From Paragordius varius (lineage: Eukaryota > Nematomorpha): a stretch of 64,000 bases of DNA. Below the pieces are notes generated by a model. It saw only the letters and a list, made by a program, of their open reading frames with translations, had not been told where the DNA came from and searched no databases. Location of the stretch: positions 9,114,001-9,178,000 of the forward strand of contig OZ176052.1 of NCBI GenBank assembly GCA_964247055.1. Reading direction: 5' to 3'. Of the stretch, positions 49,032-61,974 are shown in pieces (position 1 is the stretch's first letter; each line of letters starts with the position of its first letter). A program made the translations under genes and the position numbers.

Positions 49032-49434
49032 TTAGCCATTGGGGGGTACGCATGTTAAAATTAGAATTTTAAAACATTGACCCATCCCATTGACGTCATC
49101 ATTGATGAGCGTTTCAAAATTCTTGATTAAACATTGTTTCTCATACTTCTTTTTGCTCTCATCTGCAAAATATTTATCATCCAGACCCTTCAATAACATT
49201 TGAAGCCTAATCTCGGCACCATTTGATAAAAGGAATTGCCTTTGAGTTATAGGTCCTTCGAGCGTTATCTAGTAATAAAGTATATAGATAAATGAATCAT
49301 TATATTATTGAAAAAATGTATATTTAAATTTTTTAAAAACAAAAATAACCATTATTATCACCAATTGGTTGAAGCGATTGGAGTTTCGCATCGAATGATT
49401 TTGTCCAAACTTTTCGGTACTGTTCACGTTTCAT
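49032..49434 (-). CDS. Small unrecognised protein, two exons
   Basis: Exons 49434-49350 and 49255-49032 join in phase (G|GA). They give about 102 residues: start MKREQYRKVWTKSFDAKLQS, then LQPIGDNNGPITQRQFLLSN, GAEIRLQMLLKGLDDKYFAD, a basic KKYEKQCLIKNFETL and the end CVPPNG. It looks like a helical, soluble protein without signal peptide. I do not recognise the family, though the sequence has the flavour of a conserved small subunit. It ends 51 bp from the convergent BRX1 stop (48,980). The second exon's acceptor was chosen by phase; an alternative acceptor 15 bases upstream would break the frame. Confidence 0.5.
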
Positions 49435-50580
49435 GTTTAGATTTCGAATATGACATGTTTTATTATCGTTTTCTATTTTAACAATTCATTTTGTTTGTGG
49501 TCTTTCCATTCATATATTTTTCTTTCAAAATTCCAGTCTAGCATTGTATTAGTTATACTCTCGGTGTGCCGTTTAATAATGTCCACAAAAGCATAATCTA
49601 GTTTGTGATAGCATATTGTAATAAAGGTATCTCCATTTTATTTCGCGATGCGGCGTTACTGTTCTTTCCTTCGCTACTGATTAAATCCTGTTAATTCGAT
49701 GTCAAATTCTGATACCATTGATATAATAACCGCTGCCATTAACTACGGTAATTGGTCAGTTATTTGAGAGTTTCAAAGTTGAGGTAAAAAAAATTTTAAT
49801 AACTTGCATCCATTATTTCCTAGGGCCACCCCTTGGCAGTTTATTTTTCATAGTTGATAGTAAAACATTTTTTCCATCCCATTTAGTGTCATATTATTCC
49901 CAAAAGGGACCATATAATTCTATTTGCTTTGTTTAATAGACTTTCTTCTGGTATAATTCTTTCCTCGGTTTCAAGTAACCATTTTTCTTGCGTTTATATT
50001 GTTGTCCATGATGACTAATAATATATTTGCTGGTCGAATTGCCGCCTTATATATACTACATTTAGTACTCTGAGATGCATAAAAAAATTAAAATTTGCTT
50101 TATTTGGTAACACTTGTCGATCCTTCGTCAACTCGTTATTTAATTGCTTTCTCACATTTCCATCATCGCAAATAAACGAAGTGGGATATTGTTTTTATAT
50201 CATTAATATGAATATCCAAGATCTATGTTGAAACGCTTTGTTATTTTTATTATACCACTTTTACAATTAAAATGTTGTTTATTAAAATCTTTTAATTATG
50301 GAATATAATAATACTTGCGCAAACAACATTGGGTCGAATTTAACATTTTTTCATATCTCTCAATGAAAATTCAGCAATTAAGGATATTTCATATTATCAG
50401 TATTTTTGTTTTATCTTCATTAAGTTTTGGCTGTATTTTTTTAAGCATTTCCTGCGATTCTGGCGCTAATATTAAATCATCAGGATAAAGGAATAACTTC
50501 ACACTTATTCTATATTTTGTTTAATAATAAAAAATAAGAAAGCTCAAAGTGGACTCTAATTCACTTTTAATCCTAAATAA
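49435..50580 (-). mobile_element. Decayed LINE remnants, otherwise no gene
   Basis: On the minus strand near 50,520-50,400 the frame reads KLFLYPDDLILAPESQEML, the polymerase (F/Y)xDD block with its usual following segment. The rest of the stretch has only scattered short frames. I see no intact domain or other gene. The limits of the LINE part are uncertain. Confidence 0.4.
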
Positions 50581-51497
50581 GGGTGACCAGATTTTTTGAA
50601 GGAAAAAGCGGGACAAATCTGAGAAAAGAGGGGAGGGGCGGTACAACCAAAAAATTTTATACAAAAAATTTATTGTAATATTTATTTATTTTTAACACAA
50701 ATACATTATAAATATAAAAAAATTTCCTTGGTCTCAGATTATTCGTAGCTTATTCAATAAATTTACATGTGCACGAACAAAGGGTGAAGCGATTGTATGC
50801 AATGTCCCTTCACCACATGCATTTTCTGTAATAGAAAAAGATTTGCGGAAAATAAATTTCATAAAATTATTTCCCACTCTCATTTTTTACCCATTGAAAA
50901 TTCTGACAAATTTTACTTCATTATTCTGGAAAAAAATAATTTAAAAGACAAAATCATCGCAAAGTGCGCTGGGTGGAAATGCAAGGAGCGGCACAAAAAA
51001 TATTTTTACTAATTTAGCGATCTTAATCAAAACATTATTGGCGGATACACAACGCTATTCAACAGTTGCTGATTTGTTAAGTCAAGAAAAGTTAGATAAT
51101 TTTATACCATTACGTAATCGCAATATTATAAATCAATTAGAAAAACAAGGATCAGAATAGCCATGGACAACAGAAAAAAATACAGTAGAATAGAAATGGT
51201 TTGAAGTAATCATTTCTAAATAAACTATATTCGATAAAATAATATTTTAAAAATTGTAGATTTTGCATTATTTTTACCTGGAACCAGTCTACAGTCTATT
51301 GAACGCGTTTTTTCACAGTAAATCAAGTGTGGACACGGAAAATCAAATTTAAATGTTGAAACTTTAAAAGCCATTTTATGTGTTCAAATAATTTGACAAA
51401 TTATTATGAAGACTTATTCAATATTTTAATCATTTTTTTATTTTTAACACAACAACTTTATAAATATAAGAAAATATTTTATTCTTTGGTATATTTT

Positions 51498-51707
51498 TTA
51501 TTTGAGTGAATTTAGCAGATTGTCATCATTTTTTAAAATATCGTTGAAGTCTTCACAAAAATTTGTCAAATTATATTTGACAGATAAAATGGCCTTTAAA
51601 GTTTCAACATTTAAATTTGATTTTTCCGATGTCCACACCTGATTTACTGTGGAAAAAACGCGCTCAGTAGCAGCGTTGGTTCCGGGTAAAGATAGTGCGA
51701 ATTCCAC
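51498..51707 (-). pseudogene. hAT transposase C-terminal dimerisation fragment
   Basis: A 69-codon open frame with MEFALSLPGTNAATERVFS, WTSEKSNLNVETLKAIL and NLTNFCEDFNDIL, the conserved hATC dimerisation domain. It lacks the N-terminal zinc finger and catalytic core. It is the inverted twin of the segment near 54,510-54,700. Confidence 0.75.
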
Positions 51708-52045
51708 AATTTTTCTAAATATTCCATTTCTTTTCTACTGTATTTTTTTTCTGTTGTCCATAATTTAAGTTTTTCCTTATTAATATATTTTTTAACTAAT
51801 AATACTTCAGAAAAAAGATCATTTTCTAAAAGATTACTTTTTGGGAATTTTTGGGAGATGCAGATATAATCAAATGATTATTGAACATCGCACCAATTAA
51901 ATTCTGATTTTAATGTTATCCAATGAAAATGACCAATTTCATTAAATTGCACCTTCCAGTCTTCCAAATAGTCTTTACAGTTTGTATAAAACATTTTTAT
52001 ATGGTACAGGATATCTTGGCGATTAAGCCTTGTTTTTCTAAATTA

Positions 52046-53161
52046 CACTAGACAACAAATTTTAACTTTTTTTAACTGCCATTCTTGTAAATTTAAAATT
52101 TATTTTATTAAAGAACATAATGAGTATATCTGAAAAGAAAATTAATCTAGCATGAAAGAATTTTTTTATATTAGAGTTTATCGATAATTTTTGGCCCCGA
52201 TTTAACATTAAACTCGAAATTTCGAAAATTAGTTTTAAATATGAAGCCATGTATTTTATATCATTCGAAAGAGCTCAAAAAACTGCATCTTTTAAATGGT
52301 AGTAAGTCATTTAAATCCATCGGATGTAAAAGTTATTTGGATTTAAATGGTCAAAAATTTCAATCCTTAAATAAGTCAAGAATTTTCGCAGAAAAACTAA
52401 TTTGAAAATCATATAAATTGTTTTAATATAATTATTAGGGTTATATTAGTATTTAATTTAAAAAAATGTTTGGAAAAGCTTTTGGTTTGCTTTTTTAATA
52501 AAAATTATTATTATCATAAATATTTTACCTAGTGGATAGTAAAATGCATAGTTAAAACTGTAAATTTATTACATAATGGCTATAAAATATCAAAAATACG
52601 TTAAACTTTGTTTTTATCTTTTTCGAAATTATCAGCCTTGTAAAGAAAATAAATTAATATTGATGAGATGGTAATTTTTAAAAAACAAAAAACTTAAAAA
52701 TGGCTGTTTTGAGTGACATAAAAGCAATAAAAAATGTTTTAATCAAAAAAAACTTTCTTGTGTTATCTTTTTTGGACATTCATCTCCATCTAAACAAAGT
52801 TTGAGCTATTTTCATCCATTAGATTAAAAAATATAATAATTAAAAAAAATGCTCTCGCTTCGCGCGTTTGTCGCTCTTTGTGTCCAATATTAACTGTCGA
52901 TAGAATACATATTAGTATACATTTTATAGAGTTTTTAATACTCTTTCGAATGATATATTACAAATGGGCATTACTTGTATATTTTCAAAGAAAAACATTT
53001 TTTAGTAAAATTTTGATAAAGAGGGCGCATAATCAAAAAAATCAAATTATAAAAAAATCTTCCATCGGGTTTTAATTTTTATTTCGGATTTACTGTTAGA
53101 ATGATACTAAATATCAGAAAATGCAAAAAACTCGAGTGGCAGAAAAATTTGTTGTCCAGTG
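52046..53161. mobile_element. CACTA-like (CMC) non-autonomous element, 1,116 bp
   Basis: The left end is CACTAGACAACAAATTTT and the right end, read inverted, CACTGGACAACAAATTTT: 18-bp ends with one difference. The element is flanked by TTA on both sides (52043-52045 and 53162-53164). The uninterrupted hAT sequence at about 54,165-54,195 shows the empty site with TTA once. CACTR ends and a 3-bp duplication fit the CMC/EnSpm superfamily. No transposase frame is seen, so it must be mobilised in trans. Confidence 0.75.
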
Positions 53162-53599
53162 TTATTTATAATATTGCGGATGGTTAATGGTATAAAATTA
53201 TTTTCTAACCGTTCTTGACATTGGAATTTTCGGTTACTAACCTCATTGGCTACTTCGATTGCCGAAATTTTGTCACCTTCTATCAATTTAATAACATTTT
53301 GAAAGAGAGAAGCTTAATTATGTAGAAATTCTAACCATATTTTTGAAGAATCACTTTCAAAAAAATTTCCCAAAGTTGTAGGACATTTGTCCTGTGATAA
53401 AATTAGGATTTTAAAGGGTCATACATTTTTTAATTCTTTCGATTGCTCGAAAAGAACTTATGCGAGGGGGAATTCACCCTAGCACATGGCGGCAAGCATT
53501 ATATTACAAAGCATATGGAAACATAAAAAATGTTTAGATATAGGGGCATTATTTAGAAAATAAGCGATTTTTATCGAAAAACAGGACAAAATCATCGCA

Positions 53600-54430
53600 A
53601 ATTGCTCTGACAACATCAATACGAACTTCGGTGGAAAAGCAAGGAGGGCAACAAAACATAAATTAGCAGATAATCTAAATCAAAACATTATTGGCGTTGG
53701 GTGTGCAGCGCATATAATACACAAAACAGCTGCTGATTTGTTACCCCTAGATGTGGAAAATGTAGTTGTTAAATATATTCCTATTTTTATATATACACAC
53801 GGTAGGTGTTGAAACGCTTAAAGAATGTGAAAATGCAGAAGTTCAATATCAAAAAATGCTTGGATATTGTAAAACTCGTTGGTTAGCTTTTATGCCAGCT
53901 ATCAAAAGAATTTTAAAAATGTATGATCCTTTAAAATCTTTTTTTTTATCACAGGACAAATGAAAACTTTGAAAAAGTTTTTTGAAAGTGATTCTTCAAA
54001 AATATGGTTAGAATTCTTACATAATCAAGCTTCTCTCTTTCAAAATGTTATTAAATTTATAGAATGTGACAAAATTTCGGCAATCGAAGTAGCCAATGAA
54101 GTTAGTAACCTAAAATTTCAATGTCAAGAACGGTTAGAAAATAATTTTATACCATTAACCATCCGCAATATAATAAATAATTTAGAAAAACAAGGCTTAA
54201 AAAATCGCCAAGATATCCTGTACCATATAAAAATGTTTTATACAAACTGTAAAGTTTATTTGGAAGACTGGACGACGCAATTCAATGAAATTGATCATTT
54301 TCATTGGATAACATTAAAATCAGAATTTAAGTGCGATGTTCAAAAATCATTTGATTATATCTGCTCCCAAAAATTCACAAAAAGTAATCTTTCAGAAAAT
54401 GTTTTTTTTTTCTCAAGTATTATTAGTTAA
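53600..54430 (+). pseudogene. hAT transposase fragments (core and C-terminal half)
   Basis: The frame starts around ANCSDNINTNFGGKARRATK and IGVGCAAHIIHK (about 53,590-53,760), continues with VETLKECENAEVQYQKM and CKTRWLAFMPAIKRIL, then a 156-codon frame with WLEFLHNQASLFQNVIKF and FIPLTIRNIINNLEKQG. The frame changes at least twice and the dimerisation part beyond 54,430 is out of frame. It belongs to the wide animal hAT family often annotated as zinc-finger MYM or BED-type proteins. Confidence 0.7.
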
Positions 54431-55597
54431 AAAATATATTAATAATGAAAAACTTAAATTATGGACAACAGAAAAAAATACAGTAGAAAAGAAATGGAAT
54501 ATTTAGAAAAATTGTGGAATTTGCACTATCTTTACCCGGAACCAACGCTGCTACTGAGCGCGTTTTTTCCACAGTAAATCAGGTGTGGACATCGGAAAAA
54601 TCAAATTTAAATGTTGAAACTTTAAAGGCCATTTTATCTGTCAAATATAATTTGACAAATTTTTGTGAAGACTTCACGATATTTTAAAAAATGATGACAA
54701 TCTGCAAAAACGCGTTCACTCAAATAAAAAATATACCAAAGAATAAAATATTTTCTTATATTTATAAAGTTTTTGTTGTATAAGTCTTCTGTCAAATTAT
54801 ATTTGAACACATAAAATGGCTTTTAAAGTTTCAACATTTAAATTTTTCCGTGTTCACACTTGATTTACTGTGAAAAACGCGTTCAATAGACTGGTTCCAG
54901 GTAAAGATAATGCAAAATAATTTTTAAAATATTATTGTATGGAATATAGTTTATTTAGAAATGATTACTTCAAACCATTTCTATTCTACTCTATTTTTTT
55001 GTGTTGTCCATGGCTATTCATTGAGCCTTGTTTTTCTGGATGATGTATAATATTGCGATTAGGTATGGTATAAAATTATATTCTAACCTTTCTTGACTTA
55101 ACAAATCAGCAACTGTTGATTAGCGTTGTGTATCCGCAATGTTTTGATTAAGATTATTCGCTAAATTATTAAAAATATTTTTTGGGCCGCTCCTTGGATT
55201 TCTACCCAGCGCACTTTGCGATGAACTTGTTTTTTAAATTATTTTTTCCAGAATAATTATTGAAGTAAAATTTGTCAGAATTTTCACTGTGAAGAGAATG
55301 AAAGTGGGAAATAATTTTTTGCATCCGAATATAGCGATATGGAATTTATTTTCTGCAAATGCCTGTGGGCATAAATCGCTTCACCCTTTGTTCGTGCACA
55401 TGTAAATTTATTGAATAAGGTACGAATAACCTGAGATCTAGGAATAAAATATTTTTTTGTATTCATAATGTATTTGGGTTAAAAATAAATAAATGTTACA
55501 ATAAATTTTTTGTATAAAAATTTTGGTTGTACCCCCCATGCCTCCCCCCTTTTATTCAGATTTGTCCCGCTTTTTCCTTCAAAAAATCTGGTCACCC

Positions 55598-56271
55598 TAG
55601 ATAGGTTAAATCAGTGGTATTCACAGAAACATTTTAGAGAGCGAAAATATATTATTCGCGCAAGGGCCATAATAAAGATAAAACTTTAATAGTTGTTTGA
55701 CACATTTGCAAATATAAATAATCCAACGTATATCAAAAAAATTAAATAATTCAGGGCCATGAGAAAGGCTGAGGTTTGAGTATTACTGGATAAGATGGTT
55801 GTATTTTGTTGAAATGCAACAGTTTGCAAATTCTAATATCTTTTATATTATACTTTTGTACAACTTTCAATAATAATCCAATAATTTTGATTCACTAAAT
55901 GAAAAAGAGTTTTTCACCTTTATTTAATAAAATGGTATTATTATGCGCTATCCAGTCTTCAGCTGTGCCCCATATCTGGGAGCTAACGGAAATGTGTAAA
56001 GATACCTGAAGGTAGATGGTGCTACGTTGGACAATGCCGAGTATGAATCATCTTGAAAGGTGAGGTTCTGGCGCAATAACTAGATTTACATATTAGAAGT
56101 AATGATGTAAAAGAATTCTACAAAGTTTTATTTTGGAGGACTGAATGATATCCGTTAGCATAGTAAGGCGATCCCTAAGCTACAAATTAAAGAATTTTGT
56201 ATAAAAAGGTGTCATCTTTTTACGAATAACATAGTATTAGGGTTTTATTCAAAAATTGGGAAGGTGAATGA
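55598..56271. repeat. MITE at 55,610-55,795 and unassigned DNA
   Basis: Immediately beyond the hAT complex is a short element with ends CAGTGGTATTCA and TGAGTATTACTG. It shares tttgacacattt and tcagggcca words with the element at 4,095-5,100. The remainder to 56,271 has no recognised gene or repeat. Confidence 0.4.
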
Positions 56272-58763
56272 TCAGCATGATCGAATTAGTTTATAATTGC
56301 TGGCTATGTAAAAAAGCTTATTGTAAAAGAAAGTCATTAAAGGATTGTCCGCTGTAGTAGCGACAAAAAGTACCATGTTCTGAAAGAACTGCAGTCTTTT
56401 TAAACACTTTTTATAAGTTAACGTATCTTTTTTAGAGATTAGTTTGCAAGGGCAGGCAGAGAAAACTTGAAAAATCCATGATGACATACAAAATTATTGA
56501 AAATATGTTTTTTAACAATTATAAAACCCAATATAAAAAAAATATAGAGAAAATATAAAGTAGCGATATGGAACAATTATATCACGACATATACAAATAA
56601 AGGTGAAATACCAATTACTCATATTACAGAGCAATAAAATTGTCCATGTTAAAGTATAATCAAAGAGAATAAGAGAAATTGTTTTGCTAATATGAATTTA
56701 AAATTTTTATCATTTAGTACCAAAAATATCATCTTAAAAGAGTAACGATTGAGAATGTTGACACATAATCATATGATAGACACCCTGTTTCGTAAATTCT
56801 TACCAGAAATATAAAAAAAATTTTTAAATATAGTAAACAATATAATTATACATGTAACCAACTTAAATTTTAAAAAATTTATATAATTTTTATAATTTTC
56901 ATTAAAATTACCTTAGGGTACTCTTTTATAACATCCATCAAAAGAGAAAAGTTCACGTCTGCAGTTATATCACATTCACCGGGAAGTTCCAACGGATTGT
57001 TTATTAATTTATTGTCTTTAAAGGACTTAAAAAATTAAAAAAAAAATTATAAAAATTTGATAAATTTAATCGTTGTCATATACTAATAAAAAAACGAAAA
57101 GAAAATAATGATATAATAAATATATATTTATTATAATAAATTTCAAAATTCTTACCTGTATATAAAAGGGTTAATAAGATAATTTTATTTAAATTTTATA
57201 AAAATAAATTATTGATTTAATCAATAAGATAAAAATAAAATTACCATTGATATATATTTTATAATATTTTATGCATTCTATATTATTTATATTATTTATA
57301 TAGCTTATAGACCTAAAATATTTTATTTTTAGCGGTTACTTCTTTAGTCAAAATTCGATTATTACCCTTACAGTGTCTCCCTTTTCACCGAAATGTCCAT
57401 AATCACAAATGTAACACAAACCACCTTGCTCAGATAATTTTTGGCATATATTTTTTAATATACATATTGAATCAGGACTGTATTCTAGTATCGTTTGATT
57501 TTTTGAATATTTCTAAATAAAATACGACAAAACTTGACGTCAATGTGTATTCAATAGATATATAGTGGAACGCGTCTCATATATTAATCCCTCACTCATG
57601 AGGAGCCTTTTTATATAAATTTACTAATTAACTTATGGTGATTAATAATTTTCCAATAAATGAGCTATTATATTCATGTATGAACATTCAAAGTTAAAAG
57701 CATCAAATTTACTGGTTTGTGCACAATATTGATCTCAAATAATGAGCCCAAAATAGAAAAATCAATTTAATCATTTTTAATTATCATTTCAAAATATATA
57801 TAAATATTATTTTATAGTTTATATTGAATAATTTAAAATTAATAAATTATTCTGTAAATTTTTAAAAAAAGGTCATGCGAATAATAATTCTATTAAAAAT
57901 TGGAATTATTATGGAGTGGACAAGGGACATATATAAAATTTAATAAACAATTGATGTTAAATCGACCTTACTTATTTTTCTTAAATATTATTGATAATAA
58001 AATTAAATGTTTAGTATACTAAATTATTTCAAACAATCTCATACAAAATATATGGCGAATAATAAAGCTGACATAACTAAAAAAATGATCTATGTAAAAT
58101 GACATTATGATATTGGTATATTAACTTGAACGCTGCTTGGTAATATTATTGATTGGCTTAATGTGAATTTAATATTATTTTGAACTAATTCAACCATTTT
58201 TTCATGCCAAGTGTCATTTGTCTTCTATATTATAGGTCAATTTAGTGTGTACTTCGTAAATATGAATTGGTAAGGCATCAAAAAATTCATTTGCAAGAAT
58301 TACATAAGGATTTGATTTATTAATCTCAATAATGTCAGAATATATATAGGTTTTTTCCTTATAAATTTTTGCCTTAAAAGCCTCATTAATTTCAACAAAG
58401 TTATATTCAAAATTTTTGTCAAAACCAAATTTTTTAAAAACCTAAATTTTATCGAAATTTACTCGTAACAAATCGGTAAACAATGTTCCATTTCCGGGTC
58501 CTAATTCAATATAATCTATTTTCTTATCATTAAAATGATTAAAATAAAAATTGGTAATCCATATTCCTAAAATCTAATAATAAGTTGCAATTAACTTCGC
58601 CATATATTTGACTGATTTCAGGAGAGGTTGTAAAATCCCCCTTTTGTCCAATAGATTTTTTATGTTTGTAATATCCATCTGTAGTATTAGATAAAACATA
58701 TTTCATATAATCATAAAAAGTTATCGCGTTTTTTGTTTTTAAAAAATTTAAAATGCTTTTCAT
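56272..58763 (-). CDS. NDUFAF7: NDUFAF7 arginine methyltransferase, complex I assembly factor
   Basis: A mitochondrial enzyme that dimethylates an arginine of complex I subunit NDUFS2 during assembly. Exons: 58763-58596, 58573-58463, 58441-58253, 58224-58126, 57512-57366 and 57025-56912, with introns of 22, 21 and 28 nt among the first four. Landmarks: NAITFYDYMKYVL, IGQKGDFTTSPEISQIYGE, ILGIWITNFY, the SAM-binding IELGPGNGTLFTDLLRV, VILANEFFDALPIHIYEK, GLCYICDYGHFGEKGDTVR and CDITADVNFSLLMDVI. The C-terminal part is weaker: likely exons near 56,540-56,390 (KLISKKDTLTYKKCLKRLQF), so the 3' limit is provisional. No mitochondrial targeting segment is seen before MKSILNFLK; a further 5' exon may carry it. 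Confidence 0.88.
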
Positions 58764-61700
58764 ACGGCTTTAATGAGTGCATCTTCAAGCGTATGTTGCA
58801 CACGGTGTGGAAAAGAGGTGTGATCTTTGAAACAACAGTCACTTAATCTCTTTAGAATGATGTCATCAGTTTTACCCCACCCTGTATAAAAATCGGTTTT
58901 TTTGAAAAAATAAAAGTGCCCAAAATTTTAAGTTTGAAAGACGTACTTAATAGTGTAATTTTATTCCTTTACGAATGCGTCGATATTCACTAAGATTTTT
59001 TTGATTAGGTCCTCAGTTTAGCCTCACACTTATGAAAGAATAGGTTTTATAAAACATTATTGGCTTATTTTGAAATGACGTCAAGGGTACAATCAGATTC
59101 GATAAATATTTTGTGAAATGCTTAATTCCCCCGATTATGATTAATATTTTTTTGAAATACATCAGTTTGGTCCTACTTAGCGTAAAAATAGGGGTTTTTA
59201 TTGGCGTTTAAGCATTTTTTTTGGAAAACAAGTAGTTCTATTCAAATCAAAGGTGGTAAATTTTATATTATTTAAATTAGCGAAAGTGACGAAACTTCTT
59301 TTTTAAATAAGCCCCTCCATAACCCCACATGTGCAAAAATAATATTTTTAGAAAAATGATCTTGCAGCATCTTCGGAACGACGTAGACCCTATTCATTTT
59401 TATAATAATTTTCATTTTATGAATGTGCCTACGGTGACAGAGCCCTTTTTAGCGCCTCAATCTCGCCTTTTCAATTGGAAATTGGTTTTTTTAACCAATT
59501 ATTTTTTTGACACACGATTCCAAAAATGTTTAGACTCAGTGAAAGTGAATTTCAATACTGTAGTTTGAATTGCGCAAAAGTGTTTGAATACGCCCTTTTA
59601 TTGAGCCCTGCCTGTCCTTTTCACAAAGATATTAGCTTCAAAGCTATTTATCTGTAAAAGTCCACTACCTTAAATGTAGAAATATTATAAATGCGCCGCA
59701 AGCGACTAAACTATGCTTTTCTCTCTGTTCCATTTCGCCCCTGTTATAGTTTTCTATAAAATATTAACTTATAATAATTTTCCCGCAAAACTTATCAGAC
59801 ATATAAACAGTGATATTAAAAATAAAACAAATTAAGCTTTATTTGGAGATAATTTGTTTTAGAGAGATCACCGTTAAAAAAACCACTCTCTAAAAATAAC
59901 ACAACTTACCTTAGTTTTTATTTTTCATGATTTTTCCGCGGAAAAAATTTCACAGGTGCAATTTTCATATTGGATCGGGGTTAGGCTCATCCGATATGTA
60001 TTTACCCAAATTTAAATCTTAACCACATTAACACTTTGATTCAAATTGGCGTATCTAAACACCCCAAATTTATTTTGATTTTTAAAAAATAACAAAATAA
60101 ATCCCAAAATTATAAATCCGAATTATCTAAATAAAATTTATTTTGAAAAAAAAAGTTTGATATCAAACTACTTCGACGCCATTGATTTTACAACATTTTT
60201 CCAAGATATCGTGTTTAATGCTAAAATAAAAATTAATTTTTTCTTTAACACCTAGATTTTAATGGTAACTAAATACCCCAGACTATATTTAAGAATTTTT
60301 TAAAAAACTACTGAAAGAAAAGGTCCCAACTTAAAATTATGCTTCTATCCTAATAAAAATAATATAAATAAGCCGAAATATCTAAATATAATTAAGTTTT
60401 GAAAAAAAATGCCATATCAAACTACTTCGACGCCATTTTTATTTTACAAGATATTTGCAAAATATCGTGTTTGTTTAATTTTAAAGCTAGCACAAAAACC
60501 ATCAAAATTGAAAAATTGATATCTTGAGCTGATATATATTGATGTTTGATATTGCTTTTACTATAATATATATTTTAAGATATTTATACGTCACTTACTT
60601 TTTGCCTTTTAAGAAAGTGTAAAATAATTTTTTATCTATTTACATATAATAATATCTAAATACATTATTTTAGTTTTATGTTCCAGCTTGGCAGAGGAGC
60701 TGTTAATTATCCCCTGTAAATAGCTGCTTCTTTAGAATGACGTTTTTCGCAAATAATACTTTAAATCCACGGGATTTTTCTATATATATATAATATATAT
60801 AAGCATATAAATTCACCAATCTTATCTAATTATATTGTGGTAAAAATTAACGCCACCAAAAATAATATGAAACACATTTTTGTAATTTGTAAGTAATATG
60901 CATTTTTTTTATAAATTGGATCATAAATAATTTATTTATTTATATCCCTTGAATTCAGTTTTATGTAAACACAATCCCATAAAAAACATTTGACAAATAT
61001 TTTGTAAAACGAAAATCTTAATATAAATTGAACGATATTTAATTGGTAGCTTTAATAAGAGTATATGGCTTTGAGTCATAGCATAGGTAAAATAATTGAG
61101 CGTATGAAAACCCGTGAAAAATAATTAAAGACCTTTTTAGTAAATATGTTTAAGTTTTATGTTTATCCCCTTTATTTATGTCAAAAACTATATTAGAATA
61201 ATTATCGCTGAGTACGTTAAAGCCAAGCCTGACAGGGTCAGCTAGTTTTAGATAAAGTACCACAAAAACGACGAGGAAAAATTAATTAAAATATATGAAC
61301 ACCTATAAATTTGTCACTTTTTAAAGACAGAGATATGAAGTTTTTGCCTGTCCCATTTAAATTAATATTATTATACATTTCTTCGCTAAAGTATGATAAC
61401 TTATACTGATATATTAAAAGGGCTTATATTTATTACAGATATGTAACCTCATGGATTTAATATTTAAATAATGATTGGCTGTCATAATATATTAATAAAA
61501 TATAGCAATGATAATTTAACATTTTCCGAAAATTTTCAAAGCGGCCAAAATCTATGAGCATACAATTTCATAAATTTCTATCAAGTTCATAGAATCAATA
61601 TTTTGATTTGGTTCAACTTTTATTTATTTTAGAGCGATTTCCCAAAAAGTGTTGATTTGGCATACAAAACACTATAAATATGATAAAATACAATTCTATT

Positions 61701-61974
61701 TTATATTTAACTAGCGTAAGTCTCGTGCTGCTACGCAGCCCGAGGAAGTCCTTCGGACTTCTGGGGAGCGGCTATTTGAAAAAAGGGACAATAAAATGAT
61801 CCATATATGTGGATTATTTCGAAACATTATTTAATAGCTATGATCTCATAGGATTAAAAAAACGGTGCATTCATACTAATATATTGTTTACTGGTGTAAA
61901 GGCCGGCTAACAGAAAAAAGCTCTATACTATAATTTTTACCTTTTTATGGGTAATATATAAAGCCTTTATTGAA
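58764..61974. other. Gene-free AT-rich DNA with repeats
   Basis: No convincing gene. Two diverged direct copies of a segment with atatcaaactacttcgacgc and agatat..aatatcgtgttt lie at about 60,160 and 60,415 (spacing about 255 bp). At about 61,220-61,245 the sequence gacagggtcagctagt resembles a Helitron 3' end (CTAG before T). Near 61,720-61,770 a short GC-rich hairpin-like stretch (aagtccttcggactt) stands out from its surroundings. Short open frames here, such as at 59,329-59,568, show no family signal. Confidence 0.35.

Larger units (their letters stand above)
50581..55597. mobile_element. Large palindromic hAT complex with nested insertion
   Basis: The outer ends are GGGTGACCAGATTTTTTGAA and its inverse. 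Outer arms (about 50,581-51,480 and 54,780-55,597) are inverted copies of a deleted hAT derivative. Inside them lie two inverted copies of a longer hAT, at about 51,480-52,045 (minus) and 53,165-54,700 (plus). Transposase marks on the plus copy: GVGCAAHIIHKTAADLLP, VQYQKMLGYCKTRWLAF, NIINNLEKQGLKNRQDI. Both copies carry the C-terminal dimerisation segment LPGTNAATERVFSTVNQVW. A 1,116-bp CACTA-like element splits the centre. No copy has a continuous transposase frame. A clear 8-bp target duplication was not found. Confidence 0.75.

Noticed and set aside
52862-53075. 65-codon plus-strand frame inside the CACTA-like element
   Set aside because: No transposase or other family signal; composition matches the non-coding interior.
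59329-59568. 79-codon open frame
   Set aside because: No similarity, no splice context and no conserved motif; probably chance in AT-rich DNA.
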